The position numbers and the translations under genes were made by a program. 64,000 nucleotides of DNA from Occallatibacter savannae (GTDB lineage: Bacteria > Acidobacteriota > Terriglobia > Terriglobales > Acidobacteriaceae). Below are positions 42,928 through 51,250 of this stretch, one piece after another (positions within the stretch are counted from its first letter, which is position 1; every line of letters begins with the position of its first letter). A model generated the notes under the pieces. That model saw nothing but the letters and a program-made list of their open reading frames with translations, was not told the origin of the DNA and did no database searches. Where the stretch lies: contig NZ_QFFY01000004.1 of the NCBI RefSeq assembly GCF_003131205.1, positions 372,001 to 436,000 of the forward strand, read 5' to 3'.

Positions 42928-43991
42928 TCACTGTCCATAGATCATGAGCGTGAAAGTACCGGGCTTCATTTCGGGCCAGGGATGAGGATTCTTGGGAGTG
43001 GGCGCGGGTGGAGGCCCGAACTCGGCACTTACGGTATAGATTTTGTGATTAGCGGTGTCGAGCGCCATGGTTCGTGCACCTTTCATCGTCGAAATGGTTT
43101 GTACTACGGTGAACTTGTCTGGTGCGTCTTCATGCGCGACGGTGATCGTTCCGTCGCCTAAGGAAGCAAAGGCAAGTCCCGTCCCAGGATCAAAGCGATT
43201 GGCGTCGACTCCCTTGCCGATCGGAACAGTTCCGGCTACTTTACCAGTTGCATAATTCCAAAACTCCATCAGCCCATTGTGGCAGCCAATGATGAGAAGC
43301 GAATGGGCTCTATCGATCGCCTGACCGGAAGGGTTTTGGCAGGGCGCCAAAGACCAACTATGCATGACTGCAAAGTTTTGGCGTCGATTTCGCGCAACTC
43401 ACTCTTGTCTTCGATGTTCACGTAAATGTGGCCTTGGCCGTCTGCCTGAGCAGTCTCAGGCTTGCCTCCGAGCGGTACTTCTCCCACAACCACGCCCTTC
43501 AAAGCGTCGATCGCGGTGGCGTCGTTTCCTTTGCCGCCATTGAAAGTGAACACCCGCTTGGAAATCGGCTCGTATTCTATGTCATCTGTATCCCGATTCG
43601 GGATTTTCACGTCACCAATCACTTTCAGAGCCACAGGATCGAAGATCGTTACTGAACCGCCGCCTCCGTTGCTGGTAAACGCACGTTGAAGATCGGGCGC
43701 CAGCGCGACCGCATGCGCTTCGTTCAGCTTGCCCACGTCGAGCTTTCCAACCACGTCTCCATCGGAATCGAGCATCATGACGTAGCCACCTCGCCCAATG
43801 AAGATGTGGTGCGTCCCTGGATCCACTGTGAAGTAGTCCCATCCTCCTTCGCCTCCAAGGGCGACTCTTTTGATCAGATGATATGGAGGAACGGAGTAAT
43901 TCTGAGTCCAGACTTCGGAAGAAACACTGAAGGCAGCAATGATCAATACGGCAATCAAACCTAGCTGGTGGGGAAACCGATCGGTCCTCAT
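42928..43991 (-). pseudogene. YncE-like propeller protein split by a frameshift
   Basis: The first part (ATG 43991, signal peptide GLIAVLIIAAFSVSSE) carries blades such as HHIFIGRGGYVMMLDSDG, LAPDLQRAFTSNGGGGS and GHIYVNIEDKSELREIDAKT, then goes out of frame at about 43365. The second frame (to 42928) continues the family sequence (VMHSWSLAPCQNPSGQAIDR, GLMEFWNYATGKVAGTVPIG, FGPPPAPTPKNPHPWPEMK). One base is missing at a TTT near 43370. The whole would be about 354 aa. Confidence 0.85.
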
Positions 43992-44095
43992 GGTTGCATA
44001 CCTCCCTGCGAATGCGATCAGGCAATGTTACAGGCGGCGGCCTTAAGCTTGCCTGAAATGCTTGGTGAGGCCGAAAGAATGGATCTGAAATTGTT

Positions 44096-44156
44096 TGTCG
44101 CCAACTCCAAGCCAAAATCCGTTAGGTTCCGAGTTGCCGGTAATTCGTCCAGAACC
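44096..44156 (+). repeat. Family B hairpin repeat, copy 6
   Basis: Left arm GTCGCCAACTCCAAGCC, right arm GGTTCCGAGTTGCCGG, then TAATTCGTCCAGAAC. Confidence 0.8.
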
Positions 44157-44178
44157 GTCGTGGTACCCTGCATGCACT

Positions 44179-44643
44179 ATGAAACGCCGGCAGCGTGCAG
44201 CGGAATCTTCGATGAAGCTCAACGAAGCTGTCCTGACAAAGGCGACTGAGCCAGAGGAAGTCGATGCTTTTATGCGAACGCTCACGCATCCACTAGCTAA
44301 CGTTGTCGAAGCATTGCGAAGGATCATCTTGAGCGCAGACCGTGAGATTGGCGAAGAAATCAAGTGGAACGCACCGGCGTTTTTCTTCTCTGGAGAGATG
44401 AAACCCTTCAATCCCAAGGAGCACAAGCGGCACGTAGTGGTCTTCAACCTGCACCAAAAGGATTGTGTTCGTCTGGTATTCCTCAGCGGAGCGCGCGTTG
44501 ACGACAAGTCTGGCTTGCTGGAAGGTGACTACACAGACGGGAGAAGGCTGGCACTGTTCCACAACACAGAAGAGGTGAAATCAAAGAGGACGGCTCTGCT
44601 ATCAGTCATCAGAAAATGGATTGATACTCTCGACAAGAACTGA
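44179..44643 (+). CDS. DUF1801-domain protein
   Basis: The 154-aa protein (ATG 44179; ATG 44212 is possible) has the YdhG/DUF1801 pattern: VDAFMRTLTHPLANVVEALR, EIGEEIKWNAPAFFF and RLALFHNTEEVKSKRTALL. Function unknown. The longer frame from 44095 begins inside a repeat. A second DUF1801 protein is at 58519. Confidence 0.8.
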   Translation: MKRRQRAAESSMKLNEAVLTKATEPEEVDAFMRTLTHPLANVVEALRRIILSADREIGEEIKWNAPAFFFSGEMKPFNPKEHKRHVVVFNLHQKDCVRLVFLSGARVDDKSGLLEGDYTDGRRLALFHNTEEVKSKRTALLSVIRKWIDTLDKN

Positions 44644-44691
44644 TGATTCAGAAGCCCCAAAATTCCGGCTTTCGCGGTTTCAGTCATGAGT

Positions 44692-44798
44692 GGTCAGTGC
44701 CAACTTGCAAGCTAAAGCAAGGAAATGTAGGTTCCGAGTTACGCTGAAAATGGGCTTCCCGCAGGCATTTTCGACGGAGTAGCCGGTTATCGGACGAA
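44692..44798 (+). repeat. Family B repeats, copy 7 (compound)
   Basis: A broken copy: GTCAGTGCCAACTTGCAAG, then GGTTCCGAGTTA, then a second right arm CGGAGTAGCCGGTTATCGG. It looks like two overlapping or rearranged units. Confidence 0.65.
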
Positions 44799-44827
44799 TA
44801 CATTCATAGTGGGAGATAGTCGGCTGC

Positions 44828-45271
44828 GTGAACTTCGTGAGATGGTTCTTTTCTCCGCGCTCGAAAAATGACTGGAAGTCATGGAACTCTCTTTTCCTGA
44901 CCCTTCCATTGGTCTTCGGCTTAGTTGTGGTTTTGCCCAGTGCCCATCGAGAACATTTAATCGCAGCCCGACAAGAGTCGACGATAGGTGTCGTGACCGC
45001 CTACGAGCCGTCAAATCACAACCAGTGCAGCTATACATTCGCCGTTCTGGGGAAGCGGTATACAGGTGAAAGCTCCTCGCCGAACTTGCCCATGACTATC
45101 GGGCAGCAGGTGACGGTCTATTTCGATCGAGATGCGCCGATGACAAACTCGCTCACCGACTACGAGGCTGCTAGCCGCAACAACGTAGGATTTTCTCGGT
45201 TCCTAATCGTAGGCATCATTGTGATCATCGCTTCCATCTTGTACGCTAAGCGCCGCGCGATCAGGCATTAG
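44828..45271 (+). CDS. DUF3592-type membrane protein
   Basis: GTG start; 147 aa. Two membrane helices (LFLTLPLVFGLVVVLPSA near residue 30 and FLIVGIIVIIASILYA near 130) flank a small beta domain (ESTIGVVTAYEPSNHNQCSY, GQQVTVYFDRDAP). This is the DUF3592 arrangement. A partial relative starts at 63837. Confidence 0.75.
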   Translation: MNFVRWFFSPRSKNDWKSWNSLFLTLPLVFGLVVVLPSAHREHLIAARQESTIGVVTAYEPSNHNQCSYTFAVLGKRYTGESSSPNLPMTIGQQVTVYFDRDAPMTNSLTDYEAASRNNVGFSRFLIVGIIVIIASILYAKRRAIRH

Positions 45272-45308
45272 GAGCCCGAAATTGATGCTCGAATCGCGAA
45301 GTTGATGT

Positions 45309-45380
45309 GTCGTCGCTACTCGGACCCTAAAAGGCGAAGGATCGTCAAAGGTCCGAGTTGGCGGTGATTCGCTCAGAACC
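45309..45380 (+). repeat. Family B hairpin repeat, copy 8
   Basis: GTCGCTACTCGGACCCTAA, AGGCGAAGGATCGTCAAAG and GTCCGAGTTGGCGGTGATTC, then GCTCAGAAC. Confidence 0.85.
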
Positions 45381-45535
45381 CTTGATCAGTTAAGACGCGT
45401 TTGAGGGCTGTAGTCAATGACGCCGGACAGATTGGTGATCGAGGGATACGCTGAAGCCCAACTGGTCGCATCTTAATGGACATAGCGTTGTTACCATCGA
45501 CGCTGTCCCATTCCGTGCGAAGCGGAAGGAGCCAT

Positions 45536-45922
45536 TTGCTTGCAGCGTCTTCCAAGCCGAAGAAAACGGTACTAGTCGTCGACGATCACGACATCATAGC
45601 GAATACGTTGGTCATGGTGCTGTCAGCAGAAGGCTTTCATGCTGTAGCCGCATACAGTGCTCAGCATGCGCTGTGTCTCCTAGAGTCTGAGCCGTTGGAT
45701 CTTCTGCTCAGTGACGTGATGATGCCGGGAATGACAGGAATCGAGTTAGCGATCGATTGCACGAGACGGCAACTTGTGCGCAAGGTTCTCCTGATGTCGG
45801 GTGTGTCCTCTACAGCGGATCTACTAGGGAACGCCAGGAAGCTTGGCTACAGCTTCGAGGTTCTTGCGAAACCCATCTACCCGACCGATGTCATTGAGAG
45901 GATTCACGCGCTACTCTCTTAG
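45536..45922 (+). CDS. Stand-alone receiver-domain response regulator
   Basis: Receiver only (TVLVVDDHDI, phospho-Asp in LLLSDVMMPG, Ser in LLMSGVS, Lys in VLAKPIYP), with no output domain. I prefer TTG 45536 (AAGGAG at 45526-45531) because it matches the N-terminal length of the paralog at 63012, to which it is about 75 percent identical by eye; ATG 45476 adds 20 residues. It heads a cluster with a receiver/zinc-ribbon fusion and a zinc-ribbon gene. No histidine kinase is nearby. Confidence 0.88.
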   Translation: MLAASSKPKKTVLVVDDHDIIANTLVMVLSAEGFHAVAAYSAQHALCLLESEPLDLLLSDVMMPGMTGIELAIDCTRRQLVRKVLLMSGVSSTADLLGNARKLGYSFEVLAKPIYPTDVIERIHALLS

Positions 45923-46057
45923 GGTGACAGTGCCTCAGAAATCCTTGATTCGGCAGCTTGAGGCAGCAGAACGCAGCTAGGACAAACCCGTGGTAAATCA
46001 GACCGTTACGCCGGGTTATATTACAATGACGGAACAGTATTCACCGGAGCAGTACAG

Positions 46058-46639
46058 ATGGGCCAACAAGGGTTCAAGCTAAGAATTCTATTTGTGGATG
46101 ATGATGCAGGACTCCGGGAGAGTTCTGCTCTGATCTTGAGAACCTTTGGTCACGATGTGCGAACGGCTGAAGATGGCTTTCAAGCACTCGTGGAACTCCG
46201 GTCCGTTCTGCCGGATCTGATCGTCTCGGACTTGCGAATGCCCGGAATGAGCGGGTTCGAGTTGCTGTCAATCGTCCGACAGCGATTCCCGCATATTCCT
46301 GTCATAGCCATCAGTGGAGAGTTCTTCGGTACAGGAATCACGGCTCCGCTTGCGGATGCCTTCCTGTTGAAGGGTGCGTACAAGCCGCCAGAACTTGCGT
46401 CGAAGATTGAAGAACTGATTGGACTCTCTCCGCTGAGGCCGCATCTCCCAAAGCCGGCTAGGGCTCCGGTCTGGATTCCGATCAACGGCAAGGACTACGT
46501 GGTATTAACTTGTCCAGACTGCCTTCGCTCATTCTCCGAACCGCGTTCAGAGTCGGAGAAAGTATTGGAAGCGAATTGTCCTGCCTGCATGACCAAGATG
46601 CGCTACATCCTCGACGCTATTTCCGATAGTCATCACTGA
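46058..46639 (+). CDS. Receiver domain fused to a zinc ribbon
   Basis: Residues 1-125 are a receiver (RILFVDDDAGL, phospho-Asp in LIVSDLRMPGMSG, VIAISGEF, Lys in LLKGAYKPPEL). The C-terminal 55 residues hold VVLTCPDCLRSFSEP and EANCPACMTKM, a two-CxxC zinc ribbon. ATG 46058 with GGAG upstream; 193 aa. The fusion joins the two small-protein types that are separate genes elsewhere in this region, and so implies they work together. Confidence 0.88.
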   Translation: MGQQGFKLRILFVDDDAGLRESSALILRTFGHDVRTAEDGFQALVELRSVLPDLIVSDLRMPGMSGFELLSIVRQRFPHIPVIAISGEFFGTGITAPLADAFLLKGAYKPPELASKIEELIGLSPLRPHLPKPARAPVWIPINGKDYVVLTCPDCLRSFSEPRSESEKVLEANCPACMTKMRYILDAISDSHH

Positions 46640-46804
46640 GAGTTCAGACGCCGCATAGCCCACGGCAGTAGCGATTATCGAATCGCACATCACACGGGAA
46701 GCGACTCACTGATTATTCAGCACACAAGGGTTTTGCCTAGTTACGAAGAACGTTTGTGATCAATACACTCCCTCTCAGACCAAAGCCTTCTGGGCTAGTT
46801 CCTC

Positions 46805-46842
46805 CGCCAGCCGAAACAGCTCACGGCTGGCGTCATTTTTTC
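46805..46842 (+). terminator. Terminator or attenuator before a zinc-ribbon gene
   Basis: CGCCAGCCG (46805-46813) and CGGCTGGCG (46824-46832) with a run of six Ts (46836-46841). It ends 17 bases before the zinc-ribbon ATG, with only the GAGAGG site between, so it may attenuate that gene rather than end the previous transcript. Confidence 0.75.
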
Positions 46843-46858
46843 AAGAGAGGTTCCTCAA

Positions 46859-47233
46859 ATGAAAACTGTTGACGCGTTCGCTCCTGAAGCTCAGACTGAT
46901 CGCACCTACCAACAATCCCAGTCGAGCGAACCCAGCCCCGAGGCCAAGAAGATGGACTTCGTTGATCGTGATATGAAATGCACTCAGTGCGGAGCAGAAT
47001 TCGTCTTCTCAGCAGGAGAACAAGAGTTCTTCCGCGCAAAGGGCTTCACTCACCAGCCGAAGACTTGTAGACTTTGCCGGTCGAAGAAGACGCAGAGTCA
47101 TGCGAGGGCTGACATCCCAGTGAAGTGCGCTGACTGCGGAACAGCTACTACTGTGCCGTTCACGCCCCGCCACCATCGTCCTGTCTACTGTCGAGCTTGC
47201 TTCAGTGAACACCGATCTCTGCAGACAGTTTGA
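46859..47233 (+). CDS. Zinc-ribbon protein, 124 aa (paralog 1)
   Basis: ATG 46859 behind GAGAGG. A 38-residue polar N-terminus precedes two ribbons: CTQCGAEFVFSAGEQEFFRA, GFTHQPKTCRLCRSKK and then CADCGTATTVPF, PVYCRACF. Four Cys pairs give two zinc sites. The order and spacing recur at 49278 and 62049. Known relatives are annotated as probable zinc-ribbon proteins of unknown role. Confidence 0.88.
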   Translation: MKTVDAFAPEAQTDRTYQQSQSSEPSPEAKKMDFVDRDMKCTQCGAEFVFSAGEQEFFRAKGFTHQPKTCRLCRSKKTQSHARADIPVKCADCGTATTVPFTPRHHRPVYCRACFSEHRSLQTV

Positions 47234-47240
47234 CCTTGTT

Positions 47241-47432
47241 ATGCAGCGCCCCCTGAGCGAACACATTGCTCATCTGGAGCAGAAGATAGAGGCATACAGG
47301 GCTGCGGTGAGTGATCCAGAACGCAGCGAAGTCGAAAGGGCGGACCTTTGTCTGGATCTGGATATGGCGTTACGTGCATTGGCTCACTATCGAAAGGCGT
47401 TCGACCTAGAGCAGCGACTCTCGACGAGATAA
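47241..47432 (+). CDS. Small helical protein, 63 aa (paralog of 48040-48228)
   Basis: ATG 47241, 8 bases after the zinc-ribbon stop. Helical hairpin with LSEHIAHLEQKIEAYRAAV and ALAHYRKAFDLEQRL, matching LAEHICKLQGKVKALRQAL and ALDLYRKAYDLEREL of the paralog. Probably one transcript with the zinc-ribbon gene. Function unknown. Confidence 0.7.
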   Translation: MQRPLSEHIAHLEQKIEAYRAAVSDPERSEVERADLCLDLDMALRALAHYRKAFDLEQRLSTR

Positions 47433-47468
47433 AACTTTTCGTTTGCAAACAGAATCCCACTCTGATGG

Positions 47469-47669
47469 ATGGCCTGTCAGGTTTACGAGGAATTACTTCT
47501 TGAGTGGAAATGGCTGGTCTTTCACGATCCAGGGACCAGCAGCGGGACTGACACTCCGACTGTGCGAGTCTTCTGGCTAATTGATGAGCATCGAAAGAGG
47601 TGTAAAGCTTGCCGAGAGGACGAGATTAAACAATGTCTCTTCCCGCCTTCCGACGCGCCACACACCTAA
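47469..47669 (+). CDS. Small Cys-pair protein, 66 aa (paralog of 48473-48670)
   Basis: ATG 47469. VYEELLLEWKWLVFHD followed by WLIDEHRKRCKACREDE aligns with AYRRLVTEWMIVITIA and WQAVEHRASCEVCRDE in the gene at 48473-48670. A single conserved CxxC with an upstream His. Function unknown. Confidence 0.65.
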   Translation: MACQVYEELLLEWKWLVFHDPGTSSGTDTPTVRVFWLIDEHRKRCKACREDEIKQCLFPPSDAPHT

Positions 47670-48039
47670 AGCGGAAGAGATGCCCGAATGAGCGCATTCA
47701 CAATTGCTCGGAGCAAGTCACATCGTGCGCTGCTCCCATTACCAGCGTTCTTAACTTTGTGATAGCAGGCTTGACCCGGTCTAAGTGCTGAGACAGAATC
47801 CTTTCGTGGCATCACGGGGCCAGTACCTTTTCGCCCCGCATAGACGCTTGTCTTCGGCCCAAGACGAGCGTGGCTCGCTACTGTCCGTAGTACCCGAATT
47901 GTCATAGCTGACGCGGGCAGTAGCGGGACCAAAAGGCTTGCACCTGATGACTGAAGAAAAGCTAATGCTTACAGGGAGCGATCACAGCGTTTATGGCTGA
48001 GCAGACGTAGATTCTGGTCAGAAGTGAGGTCTTCTGCTG
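47670..48039. other. Gap between two mirrored small-gene pairs
   Basis: No gene found. The gap separates the plus-strand pair (47241, 47469) from the minus-strand pair (48228, 48670). Confidence 0.5.
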
Positions 48040-48228
48040 TCAGTCGGGAAGTTCGCGCTCAAGATCGTATGCCTTGCGGTACAGATCCAGAGCGCGTTCT
48101 GCGATGTGAAGGTCAATCTGAATCTTTAGTCTCTCGTGAACGGACAAAGCGTCATTCTTCAACGCCTGCCGCAGGGCCTTCACCTTGCCCTGCAGCTTAC
48201 AGATATGTTCGGCCAGCGTTCTCTCCAT
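48040..48228 (-). CDS. Small helical protein, 62 aa
   Basis: ATG 48228. See the paralog at 47241-47432; about 45 percent identity by eye over the full length. Its pairing with a 65-aa Cys-pair gene on the same strand (48473-48670) repeats the pairing seen at 47.2-47.7 kb. Confidence 0.68.
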   Translation of the reverse strand: MERTLAEHICKLQGKVKALRQALKNDALSVHERLKIQIDLHIAERALDLYRKAYDLERELPD

Positions 48229-48472
48229 GACAGTAAAGAAAAAATGGGAATACCTATCACGAAGGAGAGACGATTCCGATCCGGCAAGTGTTGTCTAGTG
48301 GATGCAGGAAAACCCTGCGACCACTGGAATGATTGCGGGACGAAGGAGACCTGTTCACCTACCTAAGACGTTTGCGTTCGCTCGCTGGACGGGAACTCCT
48401 GGAGCGATGAATGCCGGGGCCTCGGAGCAGCAGACATTCTCTCGTAAATGTCCGCGCTGAGGCTCGGGCGCT

Positions 48473-48670
48473 CTAGCGTGTGCTTGGAGCAATGATGGCA
48501 TAGATGCCAGAAGAACCTTCAGCAAGCGTTTCGTCGCGGCACACCTCACAACTCGCTCGGTGCTCGACCGCCTGCCAGTATGCGCCGACTGCGGCTTGAT
48601 CTGAGTGTGCGATGGTGATCACGATCATCCACTCGGTAACAAGACGCCTATACGCAATGCAGACCATCAC
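48473..48670 (-). CDS. Small Cys-pair protein, 65 aa
   Basis: ATG 48670 (or the next codon). Paralog of 47469-47669 through the EW, EHR and CEVCRDE positions. The middle is more hydrophobic (MIVITIAHSDQAAVGAYW). Confidence 0.6.
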   Translation of the reverse strand: MMVCIAYRRLVTEWMIVITIAHSDQAAVGAYWQAVEHRASCEVCRDETLAEGSSGIYAIIAPSTR

Positions 48671-48854
48671 CGATGCGCTCCGCTTCGACTTCGCTTTGAC
48701 CGTCGTCTACGAGCCTTGGTGGCCAGACGAGTTCCCAGCCGACAAGAGCCATCGCACATCCCAAAAATCGCTTCATGCTCCAAAGAACGGCCGCGAGGAC
48801 TGCGAAGAACGGAACGACGATTACAACCGAAAAGCTTTTAGGGGCCCGCTTCAT
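48648..48854 (-). CDS. Possible small membrane protein, 68 aa
   Basis: ATG 48854. Two hydrophobic segments (FSVVIVVPFFAVLAAVLW and FLGCAMALVGWELVW), then an acidic tail; the end overlaps the next minus-strand gene. A plus-strand frame covers the same DNA (48657-48986), so the assignment is uncertain. Confidence 0.35.
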   Translation of the reverse strand: MKRAPKSFSVVIVVPFFAVLAAVLWSMKRFLGCAMALVGWELVWPPRLVDDGQSEVEAERIGDGLHCV

Positions 48855-49034
48855 TGCACACACGAGATCACATTCGTGAAAGTGATGTCAATGAAATCTG
48901 AATGGATCGGCTATCGTCGTTTCCGCCATCCGCAGATCCCTCGATGGAACTGGGGTTTCGTTGAGTTGCCTGCCATAGTCCGATGATTCCTGCCAGACTG
49001 GCCAAAGCAAAAGGAACCTCGAAGAAGTTAACCC

Positions 49035-49073
49035 CAGCCGAGCCCTGGCGAGAGCGGCTGAGGCTTTTTCTTT
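49035..49073 (+). terminator. Terminator-like hairpin upstream of zinc-ribbon paralog 2
   Basis: CAGCCG (49035-49040) and CGGCTG (49055-49060) with an AGGCTTTTTCTTTT tail. The AGCCG/CGGCT stem resembles the one at 46805-46832, also upstream of a zinc-ribbon gene. Confidence 0.55.
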
Positions 49074-49277
49074 TGCTTCGGAGTGCATCACATTACCTGG
49101 CTCTCAGTTGCGAGAGCACGGCTCTTGGACACAAGCCCTAGGAGCCCCTGTCAGGGCCTCGGTTCAGTTGATCCCGAGATCCGAACCTTAGAGGCCCTGA
49201 CGCAAAACACCTTGACGCTAAATCTACCACCGAGCAAACTGGTCTCATCTCCACTGGTCCAGTGGAAGCCGAGTGTA

Positions 49278-49571
49278 ATGGTCTCTGAACAAGAACAGCT
49301 CAAGAACGTCGAAGTGGAGTGCCGAGCATGTGGTTCCTCCTTTGTCTTCTCGAAAGAAGAGCAGGAATTCTATCGCATGAAGGGCTTCACTCACGTTCCC
49401 AAAACATGTCCGAGTTGCAGGTCGAAACACAGGCAGAAGCCGATCCGCACCGACTGGCATGTTATGTGCGCCGATTGCGGAGAGAAGACGACAATTCCCT
49501 TCGTTCCGACGAAGAAGCAAGCAGTTTACTGCTGGGCTTGCTTCACCAAACGAAGAAGTCCTCCAGCTTAA
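49278..49571 (+). CDS. Zinc-ribbon protein, 97 aa (paralog 2)
   Basis: ATG 49278 is the first start giving the family N-terminus; the open frame from 49083 has no ribosome site. Ribbons: CRACGSSFVFSKEEQEFYRM, GFTHVPKTCPSCRSKH, CADCGEKTTIPFVP and YCWACFTKRRS. About 60 percent identical to paralogs 1 and 3 by eye. No receiver gene is adjacent here; it is convergent with the Cys-pair gene at 49575. Confidence 0.85.
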   Translation: MVSEQEQLKNVEVECRACGSSFVFSKEEQEFYRMKGFTHVPKTCPSCRSKHRQKPIRTDWHVMCADCGEKTTIPFVPTKKQAVYCWACFTKRRSPPA

Positions 49572-49574
49572 TCT

Positions 49575-49811
49575 CTAGCTATTCGGCCTTCTATCCTCGT
49601 TCGAGTGCTTCAGCGTGCGATGTTCGATGAACTCCATCGACATCCACATGATGATCTCGCCCGAGTCCCTCAAGTTGGCTGGCACATCAGGCATCTTCTC
49701 CCCGCACAGCGAGCACCACGCTGAAACGGGCTTCATCTCTGGGTCATACTTGAGCTTCAGCTCGCCTGCTTTGATCAGACGGTCGTCAAATCCGTCACTA
49801 TCGGTAACCAC
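49575..49811 (-). CDS. Small Cys-pair protein, 78 aa
   Basis: GTG 49811 behind AGGAG. Core AWCSLCGEKMPDVPANLRDS and EIIMWMSMEFIEH; paralog of 36104-36310. Upstream of it, a hairpin (49844-49866, GGGGAAG/CTTCCCC) lies in the would-be leader. Only one CxxC; function unknown. Confidence 0.72.
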   Translation of the reverse strand: MVTDSDGFDDRLIKAGELKLKYDPEMKPVSAWCSLCGEKMPDVPANLRDSGEIIMWMSMEFIEHRTLKHSNEDRRPNS

Positions 49812-49998
49812 GCTGCACTCCTGTGTGGGGAAAAAGGGGAAGTGGGGAAGATTGTGCGTCTTCCCCTTCAGGACCGTCAATTGTGAATTGGTAAGGTGAG
49901 CTTAGGGCATGCACGAGCAACGTGGTGTGATTTGCGTCACTCCACTCTGCACAGTCTTCGACGCACTTCATCAGTGGTTTGCCGCGTACCGAGCGTGT

Positions 49999-50069
49999 GG
50001 TCGGCCACTCGGACCCTAACGGCGAAAATCCGGCAAAGTTCCGGGTTGCCGGTGATTCGCCCAGAACTC
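49999..50069 (+). repeat. Family B hairpin repeat, copy 9
   Basis: A near-consensus copy: GTCGGCCACTCGGACCCTAA, CGGCGAAAATCCGGCAAAG, TTCCGGGTTGCCGGTGATTC, then GCCCAGAAC. Confidence 0.9.
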
Positions 50070-50108
50070 AGATTGCGCTACCTCCGGGCAGTAACTCATT
50101 AGTGCTTA

Positions 50109-51041
50109 TCATCTCAGATCAAAAGCGATGAACTGCTTCGAATGGCTGATGTAAATGCGCCCAAAGAGCACAGTAGCCAGCACCCCATCCTCTTCGTGAT
50201 CTGAACTGTTCGCCGCTGCACTGGATGGAGTGACAAAGGGCACTCCGCGAACTGTTCGACTGCCGAGCTTCATATCTTGAGGGGGGAGTAGGGCAAACGG
50301 CGGCCGTGCTTCTCCTCCTTCGGTTCCTGGACGAATCGCTCTCTTGAGGAGAGATTTCTCCAGGTCCTTGTTGCCGGCAAAGAGGATGGGGCCGTCGCTC
50401 CCGGAGTCGATCTGAAGCAGGATCGGCCGCGCTCCGGTGTCAGAGAGTCTCACCGAAATCACGAGGCGTTCTGAAAAGGGCACGTCAGGGTCGGCGTGGT
50501 TGGATGGAACGAATGGAATGCGCTCCCAGCGAAGATCCTTCTCTATCGCTCCCGCCTGGTCGAAACATAGCAAGTTACGCCGGTAGTCGATGAGCAGATC
50601 GAAGTGTCCGATGAAGTTCTCACCGAGCACACCGCGAATGCCTGGGTCAGCCGATTGAAGCATCCCGAGATCCTGAACGGCAGCGAGAGGGTGCTGAATT
50701 GCGTATGGGCCTGCCTGCAGCGAATCGATGACTGCCACCGATGCCTCTTTGACGCTCGCAGCGGTGACTAGTCCGACGTGGGCTTGTGGTTGGAGATGCA
50801 GCTGGTCGGCAAGCAGAGGATCGAGGACATTGAGTTGGCTGCCGGTGTCAACCATGAAGTCGTACGGTCCGGAGCCGTTGACCGTCACCGGAATCACGAG
50901 CAGCGCGCCCGCGATCAGACGCGGATGTAGGTCAGGGAGGCCCGCCGGGCAATGGGCTTCTGCGTGGCTGAAGGTGCAAGTGAAGGAGAGTAGGGCAGCA
51001 AGAACGATCTGTAGAGATGGGCGGATCGCTGTGAACTTCAT
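50109..51041 (-). CDS. Secreted retropepsin-like aspartic protease
   Basis: This 310-aa protein has a signal peptide (LQIVLAALLSFTCTFSHAEA) and two lobes. Lobe 1 has the catalytic motif YDFMVDTGSQLNVLD with GVLGENFIGHFDLLIDY; lobe 2 has ILLQIDSGSDGPILF and DGVLATVLFGRIYISH. Both DTG and DSG are present, so a single chain could form a pepsin-like active site. Substrate unknown. Confidence 0.85.
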   Translation of the reverse strand: MKFTAIRPSLQIVLAALLSFTCTFSHAEAHCPAGLPDLHPRLIAGALLVIPVTVNGSGPYDFMVDTGSQLNVLDPLLADQLHLQPQAHVGLVTAASVKEASVAVIDSLQAGPYAIQHPLAAVQDLGMLQSADPGIRGVLGENFIGHFDLLIDYRRNLLCFDQAGAIEKDLRWERIPFVPSNHADPDVPFSERLVISVRLSDTGARPILLQIDSGSDGPILFAGNKDLEKSLLKRAIRPGTEGGEARPPFALLPPQDMKLGSRTVRGVPFVTPSSAAANSSDHEEDGVLATVLFGRIYISHSKQFIAFDLR

Positions 51042-51250
51042 GTCGGCCTCCGCTCGCGGGTTGCGAGCCGAGGCGACATTGGCGGCTATATCTAGCTACC
51101 TCAATCGATCAGGGGTAAAATGCGTGTCAAAGATGTATTGAAAAGATGTTGATTGCCATAACTGCAGGGCATTGTTGCAGTTGAGAGATTGACGCCAGGA
51201 CTGCCGCAGTTCAGCAAAGACTGGCGTGAGACCACAAGAAGGCTTCCCCG

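Noticed and set aside
48657..48986. Plus-strand 110-residue frame
   Set aside because: No ribosome site and mixed composition; the opposite strand gives a more protein-like membrane sequence, though neither is certain.
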